A stretch of DNA of 64,000 nucleotides from an uncultured Muribaculaceae bacterium (GCA_910586895.1 CAJUIW010000010.1:26147-90146), one strand, 5' to 3'. Shown: positions 50,309 through 58,550, counted from the stretch's first letter. The notes: generated from the letters alone by a model not told the origin. A program made the numbers and translations.

Positions 50309-52753
50309 TTATTTGAGGGTGTGAAGCTCCGGGATATCAATGACGTATCGCATCCCTTTTTTAGTCCGGAATCGGAGACATCCTTCAGAATCTGTTCGGC
50401 TTTTGACCGGTTTGCCTGAGGCGGTTCTTACTTTTGCAAGATGGAGTCCAGGGTAGGCGAGTGTGATAGGATCTCCGGCATTGGATAGAATATTCAATGC
50501 TGTCAGATGCCCGTCATGCCAGGTGATGTCAATCTCAAAATTACCGATTGCCTTCAGCCCTTTTATAGTTCCGGATGGCCACTCGCCGGGGAGTGCGGGC
50601 AGTATCACTAATGAGTCGGGACGGCTCTGGAGCAGCATTTCCGCTATTCCGGCTGTAGCGCCGAAGTTGCCTTCAATTTGGAATACGGAGGTGGCATGAG
50701 CGTCAAGCAGGTTGTCGTATAAACCGCCATGCCAGTCATAGCCGAGCATTGTTGTCCGATGGCTGAATCCCCGAAGAGTTTCATATGCACGCTTGGCGTT
50801 GCGTGCACGCGCCCATAGTGATATGCGCCATGCACGCGCCCATCCGGTGGCTACATCGCCGCGATCTTTCAGCGATTCGATTGCGGCATTGAAAATATCA
50901 GGGTCTTTGCCGGGATCAATTTCAAATCCGGGGTACAGAGCCATAAGATGGGAGGTATGCCGGTGGCCTTGCCATACGTTCTCTTCATCATTTGCAAAGT
51001 AGTTCTGGTCGGCAGGGATGTTGGGCGTGTTGTCCTGATATTTCCATTCGCGCAGTTGCCCGTTTTCGTTGATGCGCAGGCCACGGTCAATCCGGGCGAG
51101 CTTTTCTTTCAGGGTTTTGACAAATTCAGAGTTCTGATTCAATTTCAGAATTCTGGCCGCTTCAAGAGAGTTGATAAACAGTTGTGTCACCAGTTGCTGT
51201 GAGTGGGCTGTGGCGTTCTGTATATACCCTTGCTCGGGAGAATATTCATTGGGACATTCCAATGTGCCGTCGCCGTTCTTAGCCGGCTGCAGGCGCTCAA
51301 ACCAGAATTGGCATGCCGCTTTCATTACGGGCCATGCCTCGCTGCGCAGGTACTCAATGTCGCGTGTGTACATATAGTGCTGCCAGAGGTGCTCGCAGTA
51401 CCATGCGTTAGCAACAGAGTATTTCCCTACTTTATAAGTGCTTGATCCGCCGAATATGTTGCCTGCCGTGTTTACAACCCATCCGGTGGTAGCGTCAAGA
51501 TCGCGTGCATTGCGCTGCCATGCGCCGTCATTGCGCAGGGCTTCATTGCGGATGAAGTCAAGAAACGGCAGGTGGCATTCGCTTAGATTTGTCGGCTCCG
51601 CAGGCCAGTAGTTCATCTGGACATTAATATTGGAGTGGATGTCGGAAGCCCATACTGCCGATGATGTCGGGCTGCCATCCTTGCACCATATGCCTTGAAG
51701 ATTTGATGGCAGCGGTGTCCCGCGTGAAGATGCGATGGTCAGATAACGGCCATATTGGAAAATGAGCATGTCGAGCAGCGCTCCGTAGCCTACATCGGAT
51801 TGATTCTTGAGTAGTTCCGGCATGGGAAGTCCTGTTTTAGCGCTATCAATGCTAAAACTCACGCGGTCAAACAGTTTTTTGTAGTCGGCCACATGATCAG
51901 TCAGAATGGCCTGCCATCCTTTTTTTACCGCATTCTCCACTATTGTGGCGGCCTGTGTTATGGGGTAGTCACGGTCGTTTTTTATATGCCCTGTTGACGT
52001 GGCGTCAAAGTCAGTCTGGCAAGCGAGGTAGATTGTCACTTCGGATGCGCCTGTGATTTTTATGCCTGACTCCGATGCTGAGGAAGCGCCTCCTTCGGTC
52101 GTGATTTTCATTGCGGCGGCATAGCTCATGCCGTTGGGTAGTGTGCCGCTGAATGACGCGCTGCCGGGTGTGTAGGAGGCGCGGTTGCCTTGCGCATTTA
52201 TCAATTGAAGCACAATGCTGATAGGACTATCGGTGGGGCTGCTTAACCGGAAAGCCATGACGCGGTCAGGGAAAGAGGCAATGTATTCACGTGTGAACTC
52301 TGACTTATCCTGAACGTAGCTTACCGAGGCAATAGCCTTGTTTATGTCAAGTGAGCGTTGATATTCGGAGGCATTGGTGCGATTGTCGTTGATGATGTAT
52401 AGTTCTCCGAAGTTGAGGTATGTGCCGAGGTCGCCGGTGCGTTCACTGCCTGACCAGAGTGTCTTATGATTGAATTGGATGCGATCCTGAGCTATGCCTC
52501 CGAATATCATGGCGCCGAAATCACCACCACCAATCGGAAGTGCTTCTGTCACCCAGTTCTGAGCCGGGATTTCATACCATAATGAAAGAGGCTCTTCGGG
52601 AGCATCGCTTTTGCTGCTGATATTGACTTCCTCAGTATGTGCCGGAGCTCGTTGAACAGTATGGATTACAGTATCGGCATGTATCATGGCTGGCAATGCC
52701 GCAGTAATAGCGGAGATAATGGATATGAATATATGTTCAGGTTTTATTGTCAT
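50309..52753 (-). CDS. Alpha-L-fucosidase-type glycoside hydrolase family 95
   Basis: 814 residues from ATG 52753; an earlier in-frame start at 52813 lies inside the fucO terminator hairpin and is rejected. Signal peptide residues 1-26 (IHADT boundary). The N-terminal beta domain has LWYEIPAQNWVTEALPIGGGDFGAMIFGG; the (alpha/alpha)6 barrel has LPSNLQGIW, WASDIHSNINVQMNYWPAEPTNLSE, and RHTSHLMALYPG, all GH95 hallmarks; LDAHATSVFQIEGNFGATAGIAEMLLQS follows. GH95 enzymes remove alpha-1,2-linked L-fucose, less often L-galactose. Next to fucO, fucose release is favoured. Product export or import genes are not in the window. AT content is higher than in the neighbours. Confidence 0.92.
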   Translation of the reverse strand: MTIKPEHIFISIISAITAALPAMIHADTVIHTVQRAPAHTEEVNISSKSDAPEEPLSLWYEIPAQNWVTEALPIGGGDFGAMIFGGIAQDRIQFNHKTLWSGSERTGDLGTYLNFGELYIINDNRTNASEYQRSLDINKAIASVSYVQDKSEFTREYIASFPDRVMAFRLSSPTDSPISIVLQLINAQGNRASYTPGSASFSGTLPNGMSYAAAMKITTEGGASSASESGIKITGASEVTIYLACQTDFDATSTGHIKNDRDYPITQAATIVENAVKKGWQAILTDHVADYKKLFDRVSFSIDSAKTGLPMPELLKNQSDVGYGALLDMLIFQYGRYLTIASSRGTPLPSNLQGIWCKDGSPTSSAVWASDIHSNINVQMNYWPAEPTNLSECHLPFLDFIRNEALRNDGAWQRNARDLDATTGWVVNTAGNIFGGSSTYKVGKYSVANAWYCEHLWQHYMYTRDIEYLRSEAWPVMKAACQFWFERLQPAKNGDGTLECPNEYSPEQGYIQNATAHSQQLVTQLFINSLEAARILKLNQNSEFVKTLKEKLARIDRGLRINENGQLREWKYQDNTPNIPADQNYFANDEENVWQGHRHTSHLMALYPGFEIDPGKDPDIFNAAIESLKDRGDVATGWARAWRISLWARARNAKRAYETLRGFSHRTTMLGYDWHGGLYDNLLDAHATSVFQIEGNFGATAGIAEMLLQSRPDSLVILPALPGEWPSGTIKGLKAIGNFEIDITWHDGHLTALNILSNAGDPITLAYPGLHLAKVRTASGKPVKSRTDSEGCLRFRTKKGMRYVIDIPELHTLK

Positions 52754-52786
52754 AGATGGTAGTGATAATGATATGGCTGTATTATG

Positions 52787-52816
52787 AAAAAAGCGGTGCG
52801 AGGTGAATCGCACCGC
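52787..52816 (-). terminator. Intrinsic terminator after fucO
   Basis: Perfect 9-bp stem GCGGTGCGA / TCGCACCGC with a 6-nt loop and six T on the minus strand. It lies between fucO and the GH95 gene, 34 bp before the GH95 start codon. Confidence 0.88.
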
Positions 52817-52855
52817 CTATTGTGGTACTGTGGTCCGTTTCTTCAGGGTCGGTTG

Positions 52856-54010
52856 TTAAAGCACTTTTTCGTAGAGCTGCTCTATTTCGGCGAGTGTCAC
52901 TTCGCGTGGGTTGCCGGGGGTGCATACATCCTCTATGGCCTGCTGTGCAAGGCGGGGAATGTCATTGCGGGTAATGCCCAGCTCGGTGAGATGCTGCGGT
53001 ATTCCTACCTTTATGGCGAGGTCCTTCACAGCCTGGCATGCGGCTTTCGATGCCTCTTCGGCGCTCATGCCGTCAGTGTTGACTCCCATTGCGCGGGCAA
53101 TAGCGGGATATTTGTCAAGGCAGCAGGGCATGTTGAATTCCATGATGGTGGGAAGAAGCAGTGCGTTGGCCACACCGTGAGGCACGTCGAAGAGCGAGCC
53201 GAGAGGATGGGCCATACCGTGAACAAGTCCGAGTCCGACGTTGGAGAATGCCATGCCGGCTATGTACTGGGCCACGGCCATGGCATTGCGTGCTTCGGCA
53301 TTGGATGGCTCTGCTACGGCTGTGGGCAGGCTTGCTGATATCATGCGTATGGCTTCGATTTCAAACATGTCTGACATTGACCATGCACCTTTTGTTATGT
53401 AGCCTTCTATGGCGTGGGTCAGGGCGTCCATACCGGTTGCAGCGGTGAGGGCGGGGGGGAGCGAGTACATCAGTTCGGCGTCAATGATGGCTACGGCGGG
53501 GATGTCGTTGGGGTCGACGCATACCATCTTTTTCTGCTTCTGCTCGTCGATAATCACATAGTTGATAGTGGTTTCGGCGGCGGTGCCGGCGGTGGTGGGG
53601 AGAGCTACGATGGGCACGCTCTTATGGCGTGTGGGGGCGCAGCCTTCAAGCGAAACGATGTCGGCAAATTCGGGGTTGTTGATGACGATGCCGATGCCTT
53701 TGGCGGTATCGATGGCTGAGCCGCCGCCTATGGCTATTATAAAGTCGGCTCCGGATGCCTTGTAGGCGTCGATGCCGTGCTGAACGTTGCTTACTGTGGG
53801 GTTGGGCTTCACATCGCTGAATACTTCGTAGGGGATTGATGCGGCGTCAAGCACTTCGGTCACTTTGCCGGCAACACCGAATTTTATCAGACCCGGGTCG
53901 GTCACTACAAGAGCTTTGGTTTTGCCAAGGCGTTTTACTACTTCGGGGAGCTCGCGGCGTGCACCGGGGCCAAAATAAGATACTTCGTTAAGAATAAATC
54001 GCTGTACCAT
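52856..54010 (-). CDS. fucO: Iron-dependent alcohol dehydrogenase, lactaldehyde reductase FucO-like
   Basis: 384 residues, the standard length. NAD binding is seen in ADFIIAIGGGSAIDTAKG, the metal ligands in MDALTHAIEGY, GLGLVHGMAHPLG and DVPHGVANALLLP. PTTAGTAAETT is conserved. The best match is lactaldehyde reductase, which turns lactaldehyde from fucose or rhamnose breakdown into propane-1,2-diol under anaerobic conditions and regenerates NAD+. The adjoining GH95 fucosidase supports fucose metabolism; fucose isomerase, kinase and aldolase are not in the window. Other butanol-type dehydrogenases are possible. Confidence 0.88.
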   Translation of the reverse strand: MVQRFILNEVSYFGPGARRELPEVVKRLGKTKALVVTDPGLIKFGVAGKVTEVLDAASIPYEVFSDVKPNPTVSNVQHGIDAYKASGADFIIAIGGGSAIDTAKGIGIVINNPEFADIVSLEGCAPTRHKSVPIVALPTTAGTAAETTINYVIIDEQKQKKMVCVDPNDIPAVAIIDAELMYSLPPALTAATGMDALTHAIEGYITKGAWSMSDMFEIEAIRMISASLPTAVAEPSNAEARNAMAVAQYIAGMAFSNVGLGLVHGMAHPLGSLFDVPHGVANALLLPTIMEFNMPCCLDKYPAIARAMGVNTDGMSAEEASKAACQAVKDLAIKVGIPQHLTELGITRNDIPRLAQQAIEDVCTPGNPREVTLAEIEQLYEKVL

Positions 54011-54178
54011 GGGTTAGATTATGTTTGTATTGGTATTAAATTCGATAAAAAATAAGTGCCGTATGCCACTGACGTGTATGCGGCTTACAAATATAATTGA
54101 AATTCCTGATATCCGTGTCACTTTACGGCTGATAAAATCAGGAATTTTACCAATGTTGCGTGATAGAGAATAATTTCT

Positions 54179-54186
54179 TATTTTTG
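54179..54186 (+). promoter_or_regulatory. -7 box of upp
   Basis: TATTTTTG, 25 bp before the ATG at 54212. Confidence 0.6.
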
Positions 54187-54211
54187 TGGGAATAAGAAAA
54201 TCAAAATAACC

Positions 54212-54865
54212 ATGGAGATTCATGATTTTGCTCTGACACCGTCGCTCGTCAGCCAGTATATGGCTGAGCTCCGCGATGTCAATGTCCAGAATGATATGAT
54301 GCGCTTCCGCCGCAATCTGGAACGCATTGGTGAGATAATGGCTTATGAGATAAGCCGGACTATGAAATATGATACGGTGGAGGTGACCACACCTCTTGAT
54401 ACCGCCAGCTGTCAGGTGATAGGAGAACAGGTGGTGCTCGGTACGATATTCCGTGCCGGAGTGCCGTTTCATCAGGGTTTCCTGAACTTTTTCGATAAGG
54501 CTCAGAATGCATTCGTGTCGGCTTACCGTAAATATAAGGAGAAGGAGAACTTCGATGTGTTCATCGAGTATCTGGCATCGCCTCGTCTTGACGGCAAGAC
54601 TCTGATACTGGCCGATCCGATGCTTGCTACCGGTGCTTCGATGGAACTGAGCTACCGCGCTCTGCTCACCAAGGGTACACCGGCGCATATCCATGTGGCA
54701 TCGGTAATTGCATCACAAGCTGCTATCGACTACATCAAGCAGACATTCCCGGCTGACCGCACCACTGTATGGGTAGGAGCGGTGGATAGTGAGATAAATT
54801 CTCATTCATACATTGTGCCCGGACTCGGCGATGCCGGCGATCTGGCCTATGGAATAAAGGAATAA
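54212..54865 (+). CDS. upp: Uracil phosphoribosyltransferase
   Basis: 217 residues. GTIFRAGVPFHQGFLNFFD, and the PRPP loop ILADPMLATGASM, with the C-terminal GAVDSEINSHSYIVPGLGDAGDLAYG uracil-binding block. It makes UMP from uracil and PRPP. The pattern VEVTTPLDTASCQVIGEQVVLGTIFRAG is characteristic of the Bacteroidota form. Monocistronic, with its own promoter and a hairpin 20 bp downstream. Confidence 0.95.
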   Translation: MEIHDFALTPSLVSQYMAELRDVNVQNDMMRFRRNLERIGEIMAYEISRTMKYDTVEVTTPLDTASCQVIGEQVVLGTIFRAGVPFHQGFLNFFDKAQNAFVSAYRKYKEKENFDVFIEYLASPRLDGKTLILADPMLATGASMELSYRALLTKGTPAHIHVASVIASQAAIDYIKQTFPADRTTVWVGAVDSEINSHSYIVPGLGDAGDLAYGIKE

Positions 54866-54880
54866 GGACAGAAATATATT

Positions 54881-54925
54881 GGATGGGGCTGCAGCTCACT
54901 GAGCTGCAGCCCTATCCGTGTTTTA
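54881..54925 (+). terminator. Hairpin terminator after upp
   Basis: GGGCTGCAGCTCA and TGAGCTGCAGCCC form a 13-bp inverted repeat with a 1-nt centre, followed by TATCCGTGTTTT. The T run is short. The rest of the gap to 55137 is AT-rich; it holds a 25-codon frame (55033-55110) that I do not call as a gene. Confidence 0.6.
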
Positions 54926-55137
54926 AACATCGGCCTTATATCGAGGCTGTACTGAATGCATGCTATCTGTAATCTGATCGTGTTGTCCTGATATTCATTA
55001 AAACTGTCCTATTTGTCATATGGTGGCAATGTATGTCGAAGAAGAACAGATTCCTCTACTTTTGGAACAATGAAGATAATGAAAAGATAAGGAAATTTGT
55101 GGAGTACTAACAATAATGCCAGTAAATACAAAATATA

Positions 55138-56001
55138 ATGTACTCCTTAAAAAGAATTCTGTTTTTGATTATCGTTTTCACAAGCGTCACGAGGATGACA
55201 GCATATGGTGCCGGAAGCGTTTCATTGGCTGATACGTTGCAGGAGGCAACATGCCGGCAGGAACGTTCTGTTGATATGTTGCGGTATAATTCGGAATCCT
55301 TACGATTTGCACATAATGTTAAGCGTAATATCTATGAGTTGCCTTATTCCGTAACCGGGCGTAGCCCCGACTGGCGCCGGCTATGGATTAATACGGCTGT
55401 ATTGGGAGGTGCATTTACCGGAACGCTATTGGTGTTGGAGTGCCTGCCGGAGGATGCTACTTCGTGGAACCGGGCTGAGTTGCAGGATGTTCCGTTGTTC
55501 AAGCGGTGGCACAACCATGTAATCAAAAAAGGTCCGGAATGGGATCATGATAAATTCTATTTCAATTATATTCTTCATCCCTATGCAGGTGCTGTATATT
55601 TTATGGCGGCCCGTAGTTGCGGGTTCAATATGTGGCAATCGCTGCTATATTGCAGTTTGGTTTCCAATGTCGGATGGGAATTCGGCATAGAGGCTTTTAT
55701 GGAGCGGCCTTCTATACAGGATCTTCTGATAACTCCGTTGGTGGGCAGTGCCATAGGAGAGGGCTTTTACCGTATAAAACGGCATATTGTCCGGCAGGGG
55801 TACACCCTTGCCGGTTCAAAAGTGTTAGGTAATATTGTAGCGTTTTTGATTGATCCGGTAAATGAAGTAGTCGGTTTATTCACGGGAAATCCATGCCGGC
55901 AGTTGGCAAAACGTCAGACGAAGGTCGAACTGTCCTCTTCATTCATCTTGCCAACATCGATGGAGCAGACTGTTGGATTTGGCTTTAAGTGTAAATTCTA
56001 A
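55138..56001 (+). CDS. DUF3943-domain secreted or membrane protein
   Basis: 287 residues with a signal peptide (LKRILFLIIVFTSVTRMTAYGA). The DUF3943 core is clear: FYFNYILHPYAGAVYFMAARSCGFNMWQSLLYC, then NVGWEFGIEAFMERPSIQDLLITPLVGSAIGEGFYRIK. This family is found in Bacteroidota and Proteobacteria envelopes, with no proven function. A hydrophobic segment at about residues 80-100 may span a membrane. GC content is lower than in the neighbouring genes. Monocistronic, followed by a terminator. Confidence 0.82.
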   Translation: MYSLKRILFLIIVFTSVTRMTAYGAGSVSLADTLQEATCRQERSVDMLRYNSESLRFAHNVKRNIYELPYSVTGRSPDWRRLWINTAVLGGAFTGTLLVLECLPEDATSWNRAELQDVPLFKRWHNHVIKKGPEWDHDKFYFNYILHPYAGAVYFMAARSCGFNMWQSLLYCSLVSNVGWEFGIEAFMERPSIQDLLITPLVGSAIGEGFYRIKRHIVRQGYTLAGSKVLGNIVAFLIDPVNEVVGLFTGNPCRQLAKRQTKVELSSSFILPTSMEQTVGFGFKCKF

Positions 56002-56008
56002 AAGTAAT

Positions 56009-56056
56009 AAGCGTGCACCCCTCTCAAAAAAGAAATTGGGATGCACGCTTGCTTTT
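56009..56056. terminator. Likely bidirectional terminator between convergent genes
   Basis: AAGCGTGCACCC and GGGATGCACGCTT pair over 12 bp with one mismatch and a 17-nt A-rich loop. TTTT follows at 56053 on the plus strand; on the minus strand ATTACTTTT follows. It serves the DUF3943 gene and perhaps the nitroreductase gene ending at 56091. Confidence 0.65.
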
Positions 56057-56090
56057 AGGTGTACTTTTGCTGACTATCCGGTGTTTACGG

Positions 56091-56843
56091 TTATTTGCGA
56101 GGGTCGAAGCCCTGCTCACGAAGTGACTGCAGCATGTGGTAGTTCATGGCTTCCACGTAGTAGCTGACTATATGTGCTACCCAATCGTTGGTTGAGGTGG
56201 TGCCAGAGCGGGTGGTGTTGTAACGGGAGATCTCGGCATCGTAGTTGAGGATAGCCTCGGTCATTTTCTCCGCGTCGGGATTGTAACGGTTGCTGTGAAT
56301 CACAAGTCCGGCAGGCTGCTTTGGCTTCATGTCGGGAAGCTCGCGCGGCACGCCTATAGCCAGGCCGCATACCAGATATACCTGCTGAGGCAGTCCAAGC
56401 TCACGGGCTATCTCTTCCGGATTGGCTGTGCGGGCGTAGCCTATGCAGCATGTGCCGAGGCCGAGTGATTCGGCGGCGGTGAGGGCGCTCATCATGGCGA
56501 GCGCGGCGTCTACCGTGCCTACTATAAGTCCGTCGGCAGTGTTGTAGAATGGGGGCATCTCCACTCCTTTGGCGCGTGCTCCAAGCAGAATCTTGTTGAA
56601 GTCGGCGCAAAAAGCCATGAAGTGGGAGCATGTCTTGATCTGCTTCTGACCGGTGAGGCTGTAAAGGCGTTCTTTAAGCTCCTGATCGGTGATGTCAATT
56701 ACAGAGAATTGCTGTCCGTTGTAGCTTGTAGGGGTGTTGCGGATAGCTTCGTAGATAAGTTGTATCTGCTCGTCCGTGACGGGCTGGCGCTCGTAGCGCC
56801 TGATGCTGCGTCGCTGCAGCAGGGTATCAATGGCTGTTTTCAT
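56091..56843 (-). CDS. NAD(P)H-dependent flavin nitroreductase, NfsA/FRP-like
   Basis: 250 residues from ATG 56843, giving MKTAIDTLLQRRSIRRYERQPVTDEQ; the longer frame to 56939 runs into the upstream terminator. RRSIRRY binds the FMN phosphate, and TPTSYNGQQFSVIDI and SALTAAESLGLGTCCIGYARTANPEEIARELGLP are the family blocks. The C-terminal extension after residue 190 is typical of the NfsA/FRP branch. Such enzymes reduce flavins, quinones or nitro compounds. It follows the rubrerythrin gene in the same direction across a terminator. Confidence 0.87.
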   Translation of the reverse strand: MKTAIDTLLQRRSIRRYERQPVTDEQIQLIYEAIRNTPTSYNGQQFSVIDITDQELKERLYSLTGQKQIKTCSHFMAFCADFNKILLGARAKGVEMPPFYNTADGLIVGTVDAALAMMSALTAAESLGLGTCCIGYARTANPEEIARELGLPQQVYLVCGLAIGVPRELPDMKPKQPAGLVIHSNRYNPDAEKMTEAILNYDAEISRYNTTRSGTTSTNDWVAHIVSYYVEAMNYHMLQSLREQGFDPRK

Positions 56844-56884
56844 ATCAGGAGTAACGTTTCCGTACTGTAAATGTTCAGGTGAAA

Positions 56885-56925
56885 GAAAAAGCCTGCGTTC
56901 ACGGCATGAGGCCGTCACGCAGGCT
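56885..56925 (-). terminator. Intrinsic terminator after the rubrerythrin gene
   Basis: AGCCTGCGT / ACGCAGGCT with an inner ACGGC/GCCGT stem, followed by TTTTTCTTTC on the minus strand. Confidence 0.85.
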
Positions 56926-56951
56926 AAGTTATGGTTCAAAGGGAACGGATA

Positions 56952-57503
56952 TTACTTTTTGAAGAAGCGGTTGTAGAGGCCCTGGAAACCCTGACCGTGA
57001 CGGGCTTCGTCCTTGGCCATTTCATGAACGGTGTCATGGATAGCGTCGAGGTTCTGCTCTTTTGCGCGACGGGCTATGCGCATCTTGTCGGCATTGGCAC
57101 CGGCTTCAGCAGCCATACGCTTTTCGAGGTTTGTCTTGGTGTCCCATACGCAGTCGCCGAGGAGCTCAGCGAATTTTGAAGCGTGCTCAGCTTCTTCGAA
57201 AGCGTAACGCTTGAAAGCTTCTGCGATTTCGGGATAACCTTCGCGGTCAGCCTGACGTGACATGGCAAGGTACATGCCTACTTCGGTGCATTCGCCGTTG
57301 AAGTGAGCTGTGAGGTCCTTGATCATCTCTTCGTCGGTGCCCTTGGCTACGCCAATTTCGTGTTCGGTAACGAATTCGAGTTCGGCAGTTTCGTCAAGTT
57401 CTTTGAACTTGCTGGCGGGAGCGCCGCAGAGGGGGCATTTTTCAGGAGCTGAATCACCTTCGTGTACATATCCGCATACGGTGCAAATGAATTTCTTTTT
57501 CAT
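56952..57503 (-). CDS. Reverse rubrerythrin (peroxide reductase)
   Basis: 183 residues. An N-terminal rubredoxin-type domain (FICTVCGYVHEG, EKCPLCGAP) comes before the ferritin-like di-iron domain, the reverse of classical rubrerythrin. Di-iron ligands are in NGECTEVGMYLAM, YAFEEAEHASKFAE and AKDEARHGQGFQ. Reverse rubrerythrins use NAD(P)H-derived electrons to reduce hydrogen peroxide and help anaerobes survive air. A PerR-box-like site (TAATGATTAT) precedes the gene, and the PerR-like regulator is encoded just upstream. Confidence 0.92.
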   Translation of the reverse strand: MKKKFICTVCGYVHEGDSAPEKCPLCGAPASKFKELDETAELEFVTEHEIGVAKGTDEEMIKDLTAHFNGECTEVGMYLAMSRQADREGYPEIAEAFKRYAFEEAEHASKFAELLGDCVWDTKTNLEKRMAAEAGANADKMRIARRAKEQNLDAIHDTVHEMAKDEARHGQGFQGLYNRFFKK

Positions 57504-57526
57504 AATGAATTTTTGGTTTTGATAAT

Positions 57527-57536
57527 TAATGATTAT
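57527..57536 (-). promoter_or_regulatory. PerR-box-like site before the rubrerythrin gene
   Basis: ATAATCATTA on the minus strand matches the core ATAATNATTA of the Bacillus Per box (TTATAATNATTATAA), 24 bp before the start codon. The plus-strand 8-mer TAATGATT recurs upstream of perR at 58000-58007. Confidence 0.5.
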
Positions 57537-57563
57537 GTTGAATTGAAAAAAATATACTTTTGG

Positions 57564-57995
57564 TTAGTTCTGGCAGTCGGCACACTGCGGGCAATAGCCG
57601 CGGTAGTGTACGCTGCCGGAGGTGATGCGGAATGCGGATGCCGATTCCGGAACCTGGGGAAGGCTCACCTCCATGATGTCAAAGATATTGTGGCATTCGA
57701 GGCATTGGAAGTGGGCATGGGGGCCGTTGGGACAATAGTCATACCGGGCGTTGCCGTTCTCAATGTCTATTATGTCGATAAGTTTGTTTTCTGAAAGTAC
57801 TTTCAGGGTATTGTATACTGTGGTCCGTGACATAGTGGGCCATTCGCTTGTGAGGGCTCTGAATATGTCATCGACCGTGGGGTGGATGCGATTCTCTACC
57901 ATAAAGCGCATTATGGCCACACGCTGAGCTGAAGGCCTGAGTCCGGCCTCGGTGAGCATCTGCGTAACGGTAGCGTTGTCGGTAGTAAATTTCAT
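57564..57995 (-). CDS. perR: Fur-family transcriptional regulator, PerR-like
   Basis: 143 residues. Winged helix with GLRPSAQRVAIMRFM, HPTVDDIFRAL and SRTTVYNTLKVL; the metal-binding half has FQCLECHNIFDI and the structural zinc cysteines CLEC and CPQC. The histidine-rich HAHFQC segment is usual for Fur proteins. Adjacency to the reverse rubrerythrin gene and the shared operator-like motif suggest a peroxide sensor rather than an iron regulator. Its own promoter overlaps a palindrome, implying autoregulation. Confidence 0.88.
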   Translation of the reverse strand: MKFTTDNATVTQMLTEAGLRPSAQRVAIMRFMVENRIHPTVDDIFRALTSEWPTMSRTTVYNTLKVLSENKLIDIIDIENGNARYDYCPNGPHAHFQCLECHNIFDIMEVSLPQVPESASAFRITSGSVHYRGYCPQCADCQN

Positions 57996-57999
57996 CTTG

Positions 58000-58033
58000 T
58001 AATGATTGCTAATTTGTAATCGTTACAAAGTTA
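58000..58033 (-). promoter_or_regulatory. perR promoter with overlapping operator palindrome
   Basis: The -7 box TAACTTTG (58033-58026, minus) overlaps the inverted repeat TTTGTAA-TCG-TTACAAA (58013-58029). Next to it lies TAATGATT (58000-58007). A repressor bound here would block its own promoter. Confidence 0.62.
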
Positions 58034-58071
58034 GTGAATCTGATTGGACTTTCCAAATGATTTAACTATTG

Positions 58072-58452
58072 TTAACGAGCCCCTGACAGCGGAGGGCGAA
58101 ATGCGTCCGGGAAGTGCTCCAGAACCGGCTCTTTGCCTGTATCAGGACTGTCTATTATGGTGATTACATCAAATTGCGGTTCGTGCGGAATGTCGTAGGT
58201 GCGTATATATGAATCGGCCGCAATGCATAGCCGCCGCATCTTTCGCTCGTCAATGGCATCAGTGGGGTCGGAGATATCGGATGACCGTGTCTTTACCTCC
58301 ACGAATACAATCCGGCTTCCATGCATTGCCACAAAGTCAATCTCGTAATGACCTATTTTTACATTGGTGTCAATTATGGTGTAGCCAAGTGTGAGCAGAT
58401 GCTCGCGTGCCAATCTCTCTCCTCGGCTGCCGGTTTCGTTGTGTCGGGCCAT
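58072..58452 (-). CDS. YraN-family (UPF0102) nuclease-like protein
   Basis: 126 residues. GERLAREHLLTLGYTIIDTN, YEIDFVAMHG and IVFVEVKTRSSD give the E..D..ExK pattern of the restriction-endonuclease fold. The family is nearly universal in bacteria, and its cellular task is not settled; a role in DNA or RNA processing is assumed. Divergent from rseC-rnf across a 170-bp region with a 20-bp palindrome. Confidence 0.9.
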   Translation of the reverse strand: MARHNETGSRGERLAREHLLTLGYTIIDTNVKIGHYEIDFVAMHGSRIVFVEVKTRSSDISDPTDAIDERKMRRLCIAADSYIRTYDIPHEPQFDVITIIDSPDTGKEPVLEHFPDAFRPPLSGAR

Positions 58453-58496
58453 ATTCTGGTTATTTATTCATCTAAGTTGATTTCCGGGTGTAAATA

Positions 58497-58516
58497 TACC
58501 TATATTAATATAGGTA
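58497..58516. promoter_or_regulatory. 20-bp perfect palindrome between yraN and rseC-rnf
   Basis: TACCTATATTAATATAGGTA is its own reverse complement. Its centre lies about 47 bp before the predicted rnf transcription start, a usual place for an activator. On the minus strand it overlaps TATATTTA, a possible weak -7 box for yraN. Confidence 0.6.
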
Positions 58517-58542
58517 ATATCATTTGTGACCGAAAAAATTAT

Positions 58543-58550
58543 TAAATTTG
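58543..58550 (+). promoter_or_regulatory. -7 box of rseC-rnfBCDGEA
   Basis: TAAATTTG; a TTTG lies 16 bp upstream (58523-58526), shorter than the usual -33 spacing. The leader to the ATG at 58625 is about 70 nt. Confidence 0.55.

Noticed and set aside
52754..52813. N-terminal extension of the GH95 enzyme
   Set aside because: It would begin inside the fucO terminator hairpin; a good signal peptide starts at 52753.
53453..53459. Seven-G run inside fucO as a phase-variation site
   Set aside because: It encodes the family residues LPPAL in frame and is shorter than the promoter G runs; nothing suggests a frameshift.
54014..54694. Minus-strand 226-codon open frame across upp
   Set aside because: It lies antisense to the clear upp gene, has no recognisable domain and no promoter; a shadow frame.
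55033..55110. 25-codon frame before the DUF3943 gene
   Set aside because: No ribosome binding site, no recognised family and too short to support as a gene; kept only as a note on the AT-rich segment.
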